This document shows, in pieces, positions 1-10,573 of a stretch of DNA of 64,000 nucleotides (its first letter is position 1; each line of letters opens with the position of its first letter). The translations under genes were made by a program, and so were the position numbers. The notes beneath the pieces are model-generated. The model made no database searches. It was given only the letters and a program-made list of their open reading frames with translations, and was not told the DNA's origin. The stretch is from Leuctra nigra (taxonomy: Eukaryota; Arthropoda; Insecta; Plecoptera; Leuctridae): NCBI GenBank assembly GCA_934045905.1, contig OW203771.1, positions 3,658,001 to 3,722,000 of the forward strand, written 5' to 3'.

Positions 1-446
1 TTTCTTTACTGTATTCGAACAAATAAGCGATACGTGATGGAGCCACTTCTGACAGGAAACTTTTTAGATGCACTTTTTTATTTAGAAGTTCGTGTTTCCA
101 TAGGACAGTGAAAAAGGAGAAACATTTGAAATTTTGATTTAGTTACAAGTTCACTTTTTCAGCCATAACAAACAACTTAAAGCGCAAATATAATGTAATT
201 TATTTATATAAATATCCCCCTTATATCCTCCATTATACACCCTATCTCTAGTACCAAAGAATCCACCAGAGGTCAGTCGTGTTCCTTGTTTTCTCGAATA
301 AGAAGTTAGTTTACACATTCTTCGAACTGAGAGACTGATTTCTTATGGAACACTTCCAGGATGATGGGAAGGGGCGCATGAAGTGCAAACTATCTTGCCG
401 GGCGAGCGCTCCACCACCTGAGCATTAGACGCGGGTTAGAACGTGG
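1..446. repeat. AT-rich DNA with a dispersed repeat (about 100-310)
   Basis: No gene is visible. Bases about 100-310 resemble 6080-6260: both share a run like CAGTGAAAAAGGAGAAACA, then an AAACAAACAACT stretch and a GTCATGTTCCTTGTTT-like block. This marks a low-copy dispersed repeat of unknown class. Confidence 0.4.
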
Positions 447-706
447 CACGTGCGTAGTGTTGGAATTTTTCATAAAAAAAAATCTGCAAATTTTCAATGT
501 TTTGAATCCTGAGGAAGGTAAATATATTTTGATATTTATTTTTATTTTTCTGATGCACCGACATTTTTAAACGTATTATTATCACGCATAATAATGTAAC
601 ACACCTCCATTAATACTTTACAAAATAAAACAATTGAAAATATGCTGAAAGGTCCTCTGTAAATGAGTAGTTTCATGAAAATTTTCATGATAATTTTACA
701 CGTGCG
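447..706. mobile_element. hAT-like MITE, right terminus lost (TAGTGTTGG family)
   Basis: The left end starts TAGTGTTGGAATTTTTCAT at 455, preceded by CACGTGCG (447-454). The same 8 bp recur at 699-706, so the pair looks like an 8-bp target duplication, the hAT signature. The body matches the copies at 24290-24531 and 60461-60733, sharing for example GCACCGACATTTTTAAACG. Compared with 60461-60733, the right terminal inverted repeat is missing, apparently by internal deletion, although the target duplication remains. The element has no coding capacity. Confidence 0.65.
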
Positions 707-942
707 CTCCACGTGTGCACGAGGCAGTCCGGACGGCAGATTGGCGTGTAATCGCTCGCCTGCTTCATCCCGACTGCCGCGGACAGGAATAGCCGACAAC
801 ATCGGGACAGCGGGCACGGAGACGGGGAAGAATGCGGGAAGAATGCTCGCGGCGGGTCCACATAGACCTCGCGGCCGGTCTAGGAGCGTACGTGCACTTC
901 TCTACATTGTTCAGAAGGCACAACAAACACTTTTATTATACG

Positions 943-1400
943 CAAGGGCGTATCTAGGATGAAATTTCGGGGGGGGGGGGCGGACATTACTTATATTTTG
1001 AAAAATCAGAGTGTAAAACAGGGGGTTCGGCTGCCCGAGAAAAATTTGGATCAAGGTCATTCAATTAGGTCAATTTTGATTCGCAGTGTATAGCTATTTT
1101 GGGGAAAACAATATAAAATATCAAACAATTGGTCTAAGAGGTTTAAGAATAGGTAAATTTATTGAACTCATTAGAATATGCAAGTTCGGGGCGCATAGCC
1201 CCGGAAATATTTTTGAATTTTAACTTAACTCTAACCATATTGGAACGTTTTTGACATGATCTGTCTATTTTTTAGTGTTTTTTTCAAATATTATTTTAAA
1301 TGTGCTTAATATTTTCTAAGATGAAATACTTGATTGGGGGGGTGGGGGGGGGGGGGGAGAGGCATGGCCCACTCGCCCCCCCCCCCTGAATATGCCCTTG
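943..1400. mobile_element. hAT-like MITE with poly-G tracts
   Basis: Inverted ends CAAGGGCGTATCTAGG (943) and, on the other strand, CAAGGGCATATTCAGG (ending 1400). They are flanked by exact 8-bp copies of ATTATACG at 935-942 and 1401-1408. Size is 458 bp. Interior G runs lie near 969-980 and 1337-1358 and a C run lies near 1376-1386. No ORF for a transposase exists, so it is non-autonomous. Confidence 0.75.
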
Positions 1401-1461
1401 ATTATACGTCCTGTTAAAGAAAACACTTCACAAAAACGTTTCTTTTTCTTTCTTTTTAATT

Positions 1462-1610
1462 GGTGTTTAACGTAGAACTGTTCTGCAGCGAGGCTAATGG
1501 CGACGGATAAAATCATTATGATGATTATTGGGAGATGATGGTGAAGAATCGTCAAGGATGGTAGGTGGGCAGGAGGCGGTCGTGGTCTATAAGTAGGGTT
1601 GCTTTCCCAA
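1462..1610 (-). repeat. tRNA-derived SINE family, 3' fragment
   Basis: Contains the conserved block CTGTTCTGCAGCGAGGCTAATGG followed by a GATGATGGTGAAG run and GGAGGCGGTCGTGG. These are shared with 11858-12140, 14030-14130, 15615-15680, 51390-51540, 55765-55925 and 60385-60790. Orientation is set by the fuller copy at 11858-12140, whose tRNA-like head lies at its high-coordinate end. Confidence 0.6.
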
Positions 1611-1998
1611 CATTGTCCCTAATCTTACAAAGTTTCAGCCAAATCCTCCCATAGGTTATAATTTATGCCACCTATCTTGCAAAGTTTTAAAATGTCAACT
1701 AGAACCGTTTGACCGATCAACTTAAAACTTTGCATGGTCATTGGGATCAACCTTTTAGATACCTACTTTTTTTTGACAATTTACAGCTCTTCTGTCGTTA
1801 TTTTTAAAAGTTATTGATTTTGTCCTATAATCTTGAAATATATGGAAATGTATGCCAATAATTTAAAAACTTCTTATATCAGTGCCATCTTAATCCTTCA
1901 GTTCCAAGGCCTGTAGAGCAGAGGCTTGCAAACGCATATCAAATCGCATACAATACTATGGCTCGCTCATCAACGCGGTACACAGAGCGTTTTCCTAG
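1611..1998 (+). mobile_element. Helitron-like element, 5'-truncated
   Basis: Shares AAAGTTTCAGCCAAATCCTCC and the ACCGTTTGACCGATCAACTT block with the full copy at 58348-59672. It ends in the family terminus: GCTCGCTCATCAACGCG, a short AACGC/GCGTT hairpin, then TTTTCCTAG followed by host T at 1999. The 5' half is missing. Confidence 0.6.
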
Positions 1999-2275
1999 TA
2001 CCTCTGTTTGAGATAAAATCATAACCCAATTCCCCCCTCATCTTCACCTCATCATTGGCAATGAAACCACACGAATCAAGCATTTCGCTGTCACAGCTAG
2101 AACACGGCCTCCTATCAGCAGTCACTGCCGTCTGGAATCAATAACAGATGCAATTCACTGCCTCCTAGACATCTCACAGCCTTGCCGAGCTCACTTCCCT
2201 GCATCGCTCGCTTAAAGATGGCGGCTTAAAACCTCCGTAGAGGAAGAAATAGAGAATAAATCTCAGGGTAGAAGT

Positions 2276-2652
2276 GAGCATGGGTAGTGAGCGTGACCTA
2301 GAAGAGATTTTAAATCGATTCAATATATTTTACCAATGTAATTGTTAACAAAATAGGGCTTTGTACGCGTCTTCAGAACAGTTCAGTGAAAATAATTTTA
2401 GAGTTTGAAATTAGTAATTAGTTTTATTTTGTCCAACAGATGTTTAGTACCATTTTACTAATTTCCGGGCACAAAACGTTTGTAGGACAAAGTAAATCTA
2501 ACAAATCATTACAAGCTATGGAATTATTTTCATTGAACTGTTCTGAATACTCGTGCAAAGCCTTATTTTGTTAACAATTACATTGGTAAAAGATAATGAT
2601 AAAAATCGATTAAAAAACTCTTCAAGCTCAAACTCACTACCCAGCCGTCTTA
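2276..2652. mobile_element. Long-hairpin MITE, copy 1
   Basis: The two halves are imperfect inverted copies. Left: GGGTAGTGAG at about 2281 through the block ACCAATGTAATTGTTAACA. Right: TGTTAACAATTACATTGGT through CTCACTACCC near 2642. Other copies are 7265-7590 and, split, 4441-4631 plus 5778-5965. Most of each roughly 185-bp arm can pair, so transcripts would fold into a long hairpin. No coding content; target duplication not resolved. Confidence 0.6.
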
Positions 2653-2761
2653 AGAGTGGTGGGTGGGAGCGTGCTCTTGAATATTTATCAAACCAATTTT
2701 AATCAATAGCTGTTTTAAATGTAATTGCTCACAAAATTGCTCAAAATTGCTCAATGAACCT

Positions 2762-2884
2762 TCTAAATGCTGTCCCGCAGGGCGTTTTTGTTTCGAATTT
2801 TTAAATTTGTCGAATTCTGATCTTCATTTAAATTATAAATAGGCATTCAAGAACCCCCACGGAGCCTCAGGTTGCTGACCCCCG
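2762..2884. mobile_element. hAT-like fragment with CCCGCAGGGCG block
   Basis: Carries TGTCCCGCAGGGCG near 2771, then an AT-rich stretch, then an end like GGAGCCTCAGGTTGCTGACCCC. This matches the better-preserved end at 6607-6639 (CGCAGGTTGCCGACCCCTG), a typical hAT terminal sequence in reverse. Only one end is present. Confidence 0.5.
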
Positions 2885-3311
2885 ACCTGCATCGACCATT
2901 GGGCTCCATCCCGCCATTAATCAGAACTATTGCAAGCTTCTGGGTATTGCCGATAAATTCCACTCTTGCCCAAGTAAACACTGTCAAACTGTTACATGCA
3001 TCCGCGCAAGTATCCAGCATAAACTCCGCAACATATTGTAATGGGAATCCCGGACATTTCCACAACGTCTGCAGATTCACCAATAAAGTTCCGAACGTAT
3101 TCGCCAATATATCACGCTTAACGAATCGGTGCGATGTAAAGTCAACAATTTGCAACTTTTATATTAGATTCGGAGCGAGAAGTCGCCCCAAGCTGGAGGC
3201 GGAGAGTTTTCCAGGAGCTTTCCTCTCGATTTCACAGAGAAAACGTTTCAAGAGGGAACAGAGGCGTATTTAATCGTGACTGATTGGAAAATTTCGAGAC
3301 GTGGTTGAGAC

Positions 3312-3334
3312 GGGGGGGGGGGGGGGGGGGGGGG
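3312..3334. repeat. Poly-G tract (23 nt)
   Basis: An uninterrupted run of 23 G residues. Similar runs occur near 1337-1358, 10782-10795, 11337-11355 (C) and 24253-24271. Between 2885 and 4440 there is no gene I can support. A 24-nt poly-A run lies at 3677-3700. Confidence 0.8.
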
Positions 3335-3441
3335 TTGATGCTAGACTCCTACTTTCATTAATATCAATGAACTGCTTGTATTACGACCAGACAATTCTGA
3401 ATCTGAACACAGTTTATGATCTTATTGAGTCTTACACGTAT

Positions 3442-3480
3442 ACTATAGGAAAACGCTCTGTGTAACGCGTTGATAAGCGA
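3442..3480 (-). mobile_element. Helitron-like 3' terminus relic
   Basis: AGGAAAACGCTCTGTG then TAACGCGTTGATAAGCGAGC is the reverse complement of the family end (see 4632-5777). The CTAG is degraded here to CTATAGG. Confidence 0.5.
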
Positions 3481-3894
3481 GCATTCGAATGCATGCCAAT
3501 AATATAACGAAATTTGCTGTTCTATACAAACCTTAAAAAAACGCCTTTGAAGAAATCTAACGAAATGTGTTGGGCTTGTGATAATTTTGTAGTTGAATGT
3601 ATTGGACAATTATTTTGAAAACAATCTTAAAATGTCAGTAAAATGTCAAACTCTTTAAAACACTCGACCAATTTGTAAAAAAAAAAAAAAAAAAAAAAAA
3701 CGCTGAACATCTTGGTCCCAATGACTATGCCAAGCTTAAAGTCGATCGGTCAAACGGTTCCATGTTTACTTTTTAACCAATCACATGATCTCGTTCAAAA
3801 CCAATATACACGAGACCGCTCTGGCATTAGTGTATGCACAACATTTCAGAACGATTGGTTGAACATTGTGACCTGGAGGTCTGTTCTAAAACAT

Positions 3895-4020
3895 TTTCTT
3901 AATTCCATTATCGATGGAATCCGGTCACGGTCATAAGGATTAACATTGCAAGAAATCGAATTCCATCGGAATTTTGAAATTAAAAAGTTCTAGAATCGGG
4001 TCCCTGAGCATTGCAGGCAA
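3895..4020. repeat. Palindromic MITE-like repeat (CATAAGGATTAACATTG family)
   Basis: Imperfect inverted repeat with centre CATAAGGATTAACATTG, shared with 15720-15830. Its right edge reads GGGTCCCTGAGCATTGCAGGC, comparable to CAGGGCCCTGGGCTCTGCAGGC at the other copy. Class unknown. Confidence 0.4.
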
Positions 4021-4440
4021 AAACACAGAGACAGAGCCATAAGAGTGCCGTGGTGTCGTTCTCTTTTAGATACTATTGGACGTTCTTGGTTGACATATTT
4101 CAGCCACAACGATTTCGGGTCGCATGTTGGCCAGGGGTATTGTCGCTCGAGTATCAGATATCTATCTTGATAATATCAATTTGGCGAACTTAAAAATAGA
4201 ACACGGAGGATTATTTTCAGAATGCCAAGGGAATTGTAGTGAATGTAGATCAATAATCCATGGGGAGGAGCGCCCCAATACACTAACAATCACGCGTACA
4301 CGTATGCTTCTTTAGATAACGACATTACTCAAGAGATAATGGCCTCCCACTCGAGTTCTACTAACTTACAACAATTGATCAATAGTAACAAGATGGGCAA
4401 GATATAGATGTCAGATACAAGCAAGTTACATGCTACTAAA

Positions 4441-4631
4441 GACGGCTGGGTAGTGAGTTTGACCTTGAAGAGTTAACTAATCGATTTTTATTAATATCTT
4501 TTACCAATGTAATTGTTAACAAAATAAGCATTGTACGAGTATTCAGAACAGTTTAATGAAAATAATTTCATAGCTTGTAATGGATTTTTAGTTTTATTTT
4601 GTCCTACAGACGCTTAGTGCCTGAAAATTAG
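4441..4631. mobile_element. Long-hairpin MITE, copy 2, left half
   Basis: Begins AAGACGGCTGGGTAGTGAG and runs to GCCTGAAAATTAG, matching the left half of 7265-7590. It is cut at its centre by the Helitron-like element at 4632-5777 and resumes at 5778. Confidence 0.65.
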
Positions 4632-5777
4632 TTGAGCGAGCGAAGCGAGCGACTCCATTTGGCTCTTTTAGCACGGACCTCTGGTTTTTTTTTTGTTTTT
4701 TTTTTTGTTTTTGTTTTTGTATGCTAAAGGAAGCAATAGAAGTCGCACCGCTTCACCGATCGACCTGAAATTTTGCACACATGTAAAGACAACCTTCTCT
4801 GTTTGCAGACCCAATTTTTTTTTGAAATCCATCCATTGGTTCATTGTTAAAATAAGTATCTCCTGATAGCCTAAAAAATGAAAATGGTCTTCGAGAAATG
4901 TGATCAAACTCATATTTAGCATGGTCAGTAAGACCAACAATGTCACTTATTTTACCAATTTTCAGCCGAATCTGTCAAGAAAGTATGCACTTATTGACAT
5001 TTTTAATAGCTGTCAGAAATGAAACATTGAAAATGAATGTCTTTCCAATGCAACTGAATCTGATTTGCTTTAGGTACAAGAGTGTTTTGATGGTATGTAC
5101 ACTTTTTTAGTGAAAAGCAGATATTTTTATGTGTATTGAGTTGATCAAATTTGAATAATTCAATTTGGATCATAGTTTCCAACAAATCATTTCGAGTTTT
5201 TAAGGACCTTGATTGTCTTTTCGTCAATTCGTAGTTCTGATGGCCGTGCCTCCCGTGTTTCTACTTGGCTGATTTTGCATCCAGGAGGGATTAGAAACAT
5301 AAGCTCACATTTCAATAATATCATCGAGTGGCGTTTGTTCTCTTCTAGCGTTCACACGTCATTCCAAATCTCTCCTGCATTGTGCTTTTTTTCGTTGATA
5401 ATTTTGGCAATTTGGTGTACTTTGTGAAGGTATTAGTAAAATTGAATCGCTTTTAAAGCATAGATATTAGGTATCTACAGTTTTTGTCCAGGGGATTGAT
5501 TATTTCAAATTATTTTCTTCTTGGAAACGTTGGATTTATTCCGTTTCTGAGCTTCTGTCTAGCCTGACATTTCCTTGAAGGTTAGGTATATCTCGGATTA
5601 CACATTAATGGTGGTCATACAATGACACATTGTTTTATATTGATTCAGTGGATCGTAGTTTGCTTTCAGTTTGACTTAAAATAATGTTTTCTGTGTGTTA
5701 ACGAACGCATATTCGGTTAATTTTTGCGCACGTGTCGTGCTCGCTCATTCAACGCGTTACACAGAGCGTTTTCCTAG
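4632..5777 (+). mobile_element. Helitron/Helentron-like non-autonomous element
   Basis: Starts TTGAGCGAGCGAAGCGAGCG and ends with GCTCGCTCATTCAACGCG, an AACGC/GCGTT hairpin and TTTTCCTAG. It splits a hairpin MITE exactly: the joined flanks read AAAATTAG|TAAAACATATGG, and the intact MITE copy reads AAAATTAGTAAAAATATGG near 7434. The insertion therefore made no target duplication. CTAG before a host T, a terminal hairpin and no duplication are Helitron hallmarks. The GAGCGAG motif near the 5' end recurs inverted near the 3' end, as in Helentron-type elements. No Rep/helicase ORF is present. Related full copies are 50537-51032 (minus) and 58348-59672 (plus). Confidence 0.7.
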
Positions 5778-5965
5778 TAAAACATATGGTACTAAACGTA
5801 TGTGGGTCAAAATAAAACTAATAACCCATTCCAAACAATCAGTTATGACAGAACTAACAGTTCTGCCTTATTTTATTAACAATTACATTTGGTAAAAGAT
5901 ATTGAAAACACTTGATTAAAAAACTCTTCAAGGCCACGCTCACGACTCGGCCTTCTTAAGGGTTG
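5778..5965. mobile_element. Long-hairpin MITE, copy 2, right half
   Basis: Continues the MITE interrupted at 4631: starts TAAAACATATGGTACTAAAC and ends near CTCACGACTCGGCCTTCTTAAG, the degraded inverted match to the left end. Confidence 0.6.
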
Positions 5966-6079
5966 CATAAAAGTATGCGATTCTATTCCCGCAAGTAAGA
6001 GATTCCAGACCACTTCTTGCAAAATATGTTGAAAAGTTTATGGATTCACTTATTTGTTTTCACAGCCCGAGTATCCAAG

Positions 6080-6260
6080 TGCAGTGAAAAAGGAGAAACA
6101 ATGGAAATTTTAATTTATTTGTAAATTTACATATGTAGCCAAAACAAACAACTAGAGCAGATATTTTTATCGAAATGTGCCTTCCGCCATTGGCCAAGTA
6201 CAACAATAACCACCAGAGTGCAGTCATGTTCCTTGTTTGCTGGATTACTAGATATTTAAT
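6080..6260. repeat. Dispersed repeat shared with 100-310
   Basis: Same order of blocks as the copy at the window start. No ORF of interest and no termini resolved. Confidence 0.4.
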
Positions 6261-6424
6261 CACAGTTCAGCTGAAATGTAAATCATCTCGTGAAGTTGAG
6301 AATAAAATAACTGAAACGCAGCAAGTATTAACTCAATATATGCATAAGGAATTAACGTATACGCTGATTTCTAAATAGCAACGTATCAGACATTAACATT
6401 AAATTTTCATATTTTGACGAAACC

Positions 6425-6639
6425 CCCAGTTGTTGCCCCGCAGGGCGTTTTTTCATAATTTCAACAATATTAATGTGATTTTGGGACTCTAAAATGAAAA
6501 AACCGAATCAAATAACCTTCCAATTCTTGCCCCGCAGGGCGTTTTTTTCGAATTTTAAAAAATTTCGCTTCCAGCTCGTTATTTAAATTATAAAGAGCCA
6601 TTCAAGAACCATCAAGGAGCCGCAGGTTGCCGACCCCTG
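6425..6639. mobile_element. hAT-like element end with two TGCCCCGCAGGGCG blocks
   Basis: Two copies of TTGCCCCGCAGGGCGTTTTTT lie near 6433 and 6528. The element ends at 6639 with CGCAGGTTGCCGACCCCTG, the reverse complement of a CAGGGGTCGGCAACC-type hAT end. The opposite end occurs in another copy at 22551. Repeated subterminal palindromes of this sort are often transposase-binding sites; that role is inferred. Confidence 0.55.
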
Positions 6640-7063
6640 ATTTAAAACATGAAGTTACATTTAAAAAAAATATTGTAAAATAGTTGTTAAAAGTGTCCGG
6701 TGGAAGTCACAAGGCAGCGGATATTTCAAATTCTCAAGATCAAGTATAAACTTCCATTACAAAGTTCATGTCCACACACGCAAGTCATGAACATTGCCAC
6801 TTTCACTGACGCGTTGAAAGCCAAGCAAATGTTGGCAACGGGAGCGGAGGAGGGATAATTGCTCTACCAATATGTAGCCCTGCAATCTGATGGAATTTCA
6901 CCCCGAATGCCAGGAAGCTATAAGGTCGATGTTATGATGTTAAGACGCGTGAATATCACCCTTAGGGGTAATGTCAGTTCGGGCGAAGATCCTATCATCG
7001 GGTAAGTGCCTACGATTTGATTCGACTCAGTTTTAACTTTCCTCATGATGCTTTTTGACTTAC

Positions 7064-7158
7064 CTCTGGCTGATAACTTTTTGGTGTTGATAATTTTGGC
7101 AGCGAACTCTAGCCCTGTGGATTTCTGCACGCATCGCCGCACCACAGAGAAAGCACCC
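7064..7158 (-). CDS. CaMKII: CaMKII kinase-domain exon (isolated)
   Basis: The 95-nt exon is bounded by a TTTTAG acceptor and a GTAAGT donor. In phase it reads [19 protein letters not shown] and then [12 protein letters not shown]. This is the N-lobe of calcium/calmodulin-dependent protein kinase II: the end of the glycine loop (G-A-F-S-V-V) and the ATP-binding lysine in AAKI. The upstream split codon completes Lys before GAF and the downstream one (G|) would begin Asp of the following DFQKLE segment, as in the family. The kinase phosphorylates many targets at synapses and muscle and self-assembles through an association domain not seen here. I found no neighbouring exon between 1 and 30000, so its introns are long. 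The sequence is intact, arguing for a live exon rather than a pseudogene. Confidence 0.9.
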
Positions 7159-7264
7159 CTAAAACACAAGACAGAACTTTAGCATATACACCCAGATGGA
7201 ATGGGAAGCAGGTTACAACATTCATTTCATGTACAGGATAAGGTTGAAATTGTGGGTATAGTGA

Positions 7265-7590
7265 GTTTGACCTTGAAGAGTTTTTTTTATCGATGTGTAT
7301 CAATATCTTTTACCAATGTAATTGTTAATAAAATAAGGCTTTGTACGAGTCTTCATATTAGTTCAATGAAAATAATTTCATAGCTTGTAATGGTTTATTA
7401 GATTTACTTTGTCCTACAGACGTTTAGTGCCCGAAAATTAGTAAAAATATGGCACTAAACATCTGTTGGACAAAATAAAACTAATAACTTATTCCAAACT
7501 ATGAAATTAATTTCTTTAAACAGTTCTGAATACTCGTACAAAGCCTTATTTTATAAACAATTACTTTGGTAAAAGATAGATAAAACTCGA
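7265..7590. mobile_element. Long-hairpin MITE, copy 3 (uninterrupted)
   Basis: Left half GTGAGTTTGACCTTGAAGAG through AATGAAAATAATTTCATAGC, right half its inverted counterpart. The intact centre CCGAAAATTAGTAAAAATATGG gives the empty site used to define the Helitron-like insertion at 4632. It lies about 105 bp upstream (transcript sense) of the CaMKII exon. Confidence 0.6.
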
Positions 7591-7649
7591 TTCACAATGT
7601 ATATGATTGTATTGGAAATGTCACAATAATATTATATCCCAATATAACA

Positions 7650-7890
7650 CAACGGCTGGTGTATTGGATACCAGATTGAGTGGGGTCAGTAGTTGGATGG
7701 GTGACCAATACTCTGGCTTGTTAGTTGCTGCCGTTGGGCCAGAGAACTGAGGTGTTTGGGGGTTAGTGTGACGACCTCCCTCCACCTGTTATCAGTCTCA
7801 CGACGGTGCGGGTTGTGGAGGCCCGTGCTGTGAAGGTCACACCGTCCTTCGGAAGAAACTTTGGGTTTCCTCTCCTCCCTTCTCTATTAC
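7650..7890 (+). repeat. 5S-rRNA-like SINE (candidate)
   Basis: GGTCAGTAGTTGGATGGGTGACC at 7684-7706 closely resembles the internal promoter (box C region) of 5S rRNA genes. About 40 nt upstream lies a further 5S-like stretch, GTGTATTGGATACCAG. The body downstream is not 5S and ends in a pyrimidine-rich stretch near 7890. This layout fits a 5S-derived (SINE3-type) element rather than a functional 5S gene. Confidence 0.45.
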
Positions 7891-10527
7891 ATTCTCACTA
7901 GTCATTACTCATTGAGGATTGACTAAGAACAGGTTATACTACTTATTAATTTCACGTTACGTAGTGTTTACGCATCATAGCAGCTGATGTCACCAGTGAA
8001 ATAAGTAGTGTCCAGATTGTTGTCACACTTGTTTACCCGCCTGAATGATTGTCCATAACGAGATATGTACTGTTTGTTTGCAAGTTAAACAGATTTCTTC
8101 CAGTTGATAATTTTAATTTAAGATTTTGCTGCTTGTTGAAGGCACTTTTCTTGCAAACGGTTGCATACGCAATGGTGCAACGAAATTAATTTAAATTAGT
8201 ACCTAATGAAAGACAAACGTGTGTTATCTTTGATAATTTTTCATTTAAAAAATCGGAATTCATGAGAAAATTTATGTAAAGGGGTTGTCTCCGATTAACC
8301 GTATAGTTTTGCGATGTTCTTTTACTATAAACCAGCGACTATTAAAAGGCACGAAGCAACATAAAAATGCTACAAATTCCAAGTGATCAAGTGAACATCC
8401 AAACAAATTGCTCTCACCGAGCTCCAAGGCTTGTAACTTGAGCAAAATCAATTCCAACATATCCAGGGCTAGCCTCATGAATACGCTATGTTTATGAGTG
8501 TCTTAAACCACACGCAAGAACGTAAACTTCTTATGCGTCCTCTCAGCAATAGTTCGTGCCATCCAGACCGCACCAAGGCCCGTCCACAATCACCAAAATA
8601 CCCGCTATAACTCACCCTGATAGCAAGGCCTGCAATCAGCTGGATGATAATTACCCCCCTAACGACCTCACCCAGGGGGTGGCTATTGGAAGATCGCCAG
8701 TCTTCATGTGGTAATGGCCCGCCCCCCGGGGGGGAGGGGGGGTGCGGGGTCAAAATTTTGACTCTACTGTCAAACTACGGGGATTAAGTACGCCATTAAA
8801 TGCCAACTCTGGCAGTTTGATAATTTCGCGAATAGTCAAGTGGGTGGTTTGTGGGTGGTTTGTGAGGAGATAACTTGCTTTATCAATACTAGAGTGTCTA
8901 TATCAGTATGAGGAAGCATCGAAGAGAGTACGAAAAGAGTTAATTCTGACAAAAATGTGGCAACTATCGTGATATGACGATTTTCTAAACAGAAAGGTCA
9001 CAAGAAAACTCGTAACAAATATTGAATATTTCGAATTAGATTCATTAAAATACCTATTATACTTAATAAAAGTTCATGACAAGGAAGGTTTTCTTACTGA
9101 CAACTAATTACTAGAGGCATTGATAAACAGATGTTTAGTAAATGTTTAGATGTTTAGTCAGATATGTTTAGTAAATACAGGGAAATAGCAATGACACTTC
9201 GATTTTGTTTCTTATATCAGAGCAATTCAGAGCATACTTTATTTACAAAGTACTTCTCTAAATTTCATATTTCGTAGATTTTAGTTCCTATCAGGGACCC
9301 GATAAAATATATATCATATTTATCATTTAAAGTGTTTACCAACATTCTCCATTATGAATTGAATTAATTAAAGGTATGGAGATTGATCAAATAAAAAACC
9401 TTAAGTAATGAGTACTAACATTCTTTAGACTTTCCTTCATAAACAGTAAAAAGTAGTTTATTTCTATTCAAATATGCTGCAAATCCCGGATAAAGCCTTC
9501 AGAACAGCAGTAACAATGCAGTTACTGCAAGAGTTATAAATGAAGCAAACCTCATTGCCGTATCGAATTCACACTGATTGATAGCTTTCAAATGTCACGT
9601 CGCATGTACAAGTCGATTTCCCGCTCTGATAACTTCGGCTTTAATTGAGTGTTAAACGCGAACAATAATACCTGCGAGTATTAATTAACTTAAACGTTAC
9701 GTTGAAAGCCGTGTTGAAAACGTAATTCCGCGTTCCGTGAATACAATTCGACGCTAAATGAATATGCAAAGCCACTGAACAGTACATCTGTGATTATATG
9801 AAAGCGACAAGTATAATTTTCTCGTATACAGAACGACGCTATACGAGTTTTCGTAATTAAATATTACATTTATGAACTGAAATTTGCATGAAGCAATGAT
9901 GCGACACTTGCGCTTGAAATAATAATAATATAATAATATGAAATGTATATTTTAGTATATTCATTAGATGGAAATAACAGTTCGAAAGCTGTTCACAGGT
10001 ATACTTTTTGAGATTGGTTGATAATAAAAAATGGAACACTTTGAGCGATCAAGTTTAATTTTTTTGCATGGCCAATGAAAAAAAAACATATGAGGAGTTT
10101 CTGACATATTTGAGACAAACCGTCAAGAGATTTAAGAATTATTATTTTGCAGGAGTATTCTGCACATGTGAAATGCTATCATTTTTAGTTGGGTGTATTA
10201 TAATTGCTGTATTTATCTGTTTCTCACAGTCTGTTTTCATTAGTTGTCAACTGAATTATGTTTAAAAAGTTTACTTCACCTTTCCATGCCCTCACACAGG
10301 GTCTCTTTGACCCCATGAGGGCTATTCTTCTTTTTATATAATTAAATCATTTTTTGTAATTGTACTCTGTATAAATGAATCGGAGAATAAAATGCTTATA
10401 CATTGAAATTGAATTATTGACGTTTTAAAATTATTTGAAAATGCATTCTTGACATTTGAGTATTGACGAAATGTACGCTCATTGTTATGTGCAACTGACA
10501 CTGTAAATTAATATTCATGCAATGTAC
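7891..10527. other. Intergenic/intronic AT-rich DNA, no gene recognised
   Basis: Nothing convincing. A G/C-rich patch (CCCGCCCCCCGGGGGG) lies near 8708-8730. A 65-codon ORF at 10068-10265 with one hydrophobic segment is followed by an AATAAA near 10388; I cannot assign it to any family. The stretch GTCTCTTTGACCCCATGAGGGC with the AT-rich tail after it looks like a retroelement or transcript 3' end. Confidence 0.4.
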
Positions 10528-10573
10528 AAAGCCTCGCTTGTCAACGCTTTAAACAGAGCGTTTTCGTAGTAAA
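10528..10573 (+). mobile_element. Helitron-like 3' terminus relic
   Basis: GCCTCGCTTGTCAACGC, loop, AGAGCGTTTTCGTAG then TAAAT. A degraded family end in which CCTAG has become CGTAG. Confidence 0.45.

Noticed and set aside
2872..3273. 133-codon plus-strand ORF
   Set aside because: Starts inside a hAT-like fragment, has an overlapping 102-codon antisense ORF and no domain motif.
7650..7710. Functional 5S rRNA gene
   Set aside because: Only part of the 5S sequence is recognisable and the remainder diverges completely.
10068..10265. 65-codon ORF with a hydrophobic segment and a downstream AATAAA
   Set aside because: No recognisable family, no splice structure or conservation evidence. Noted in the interval entry only.
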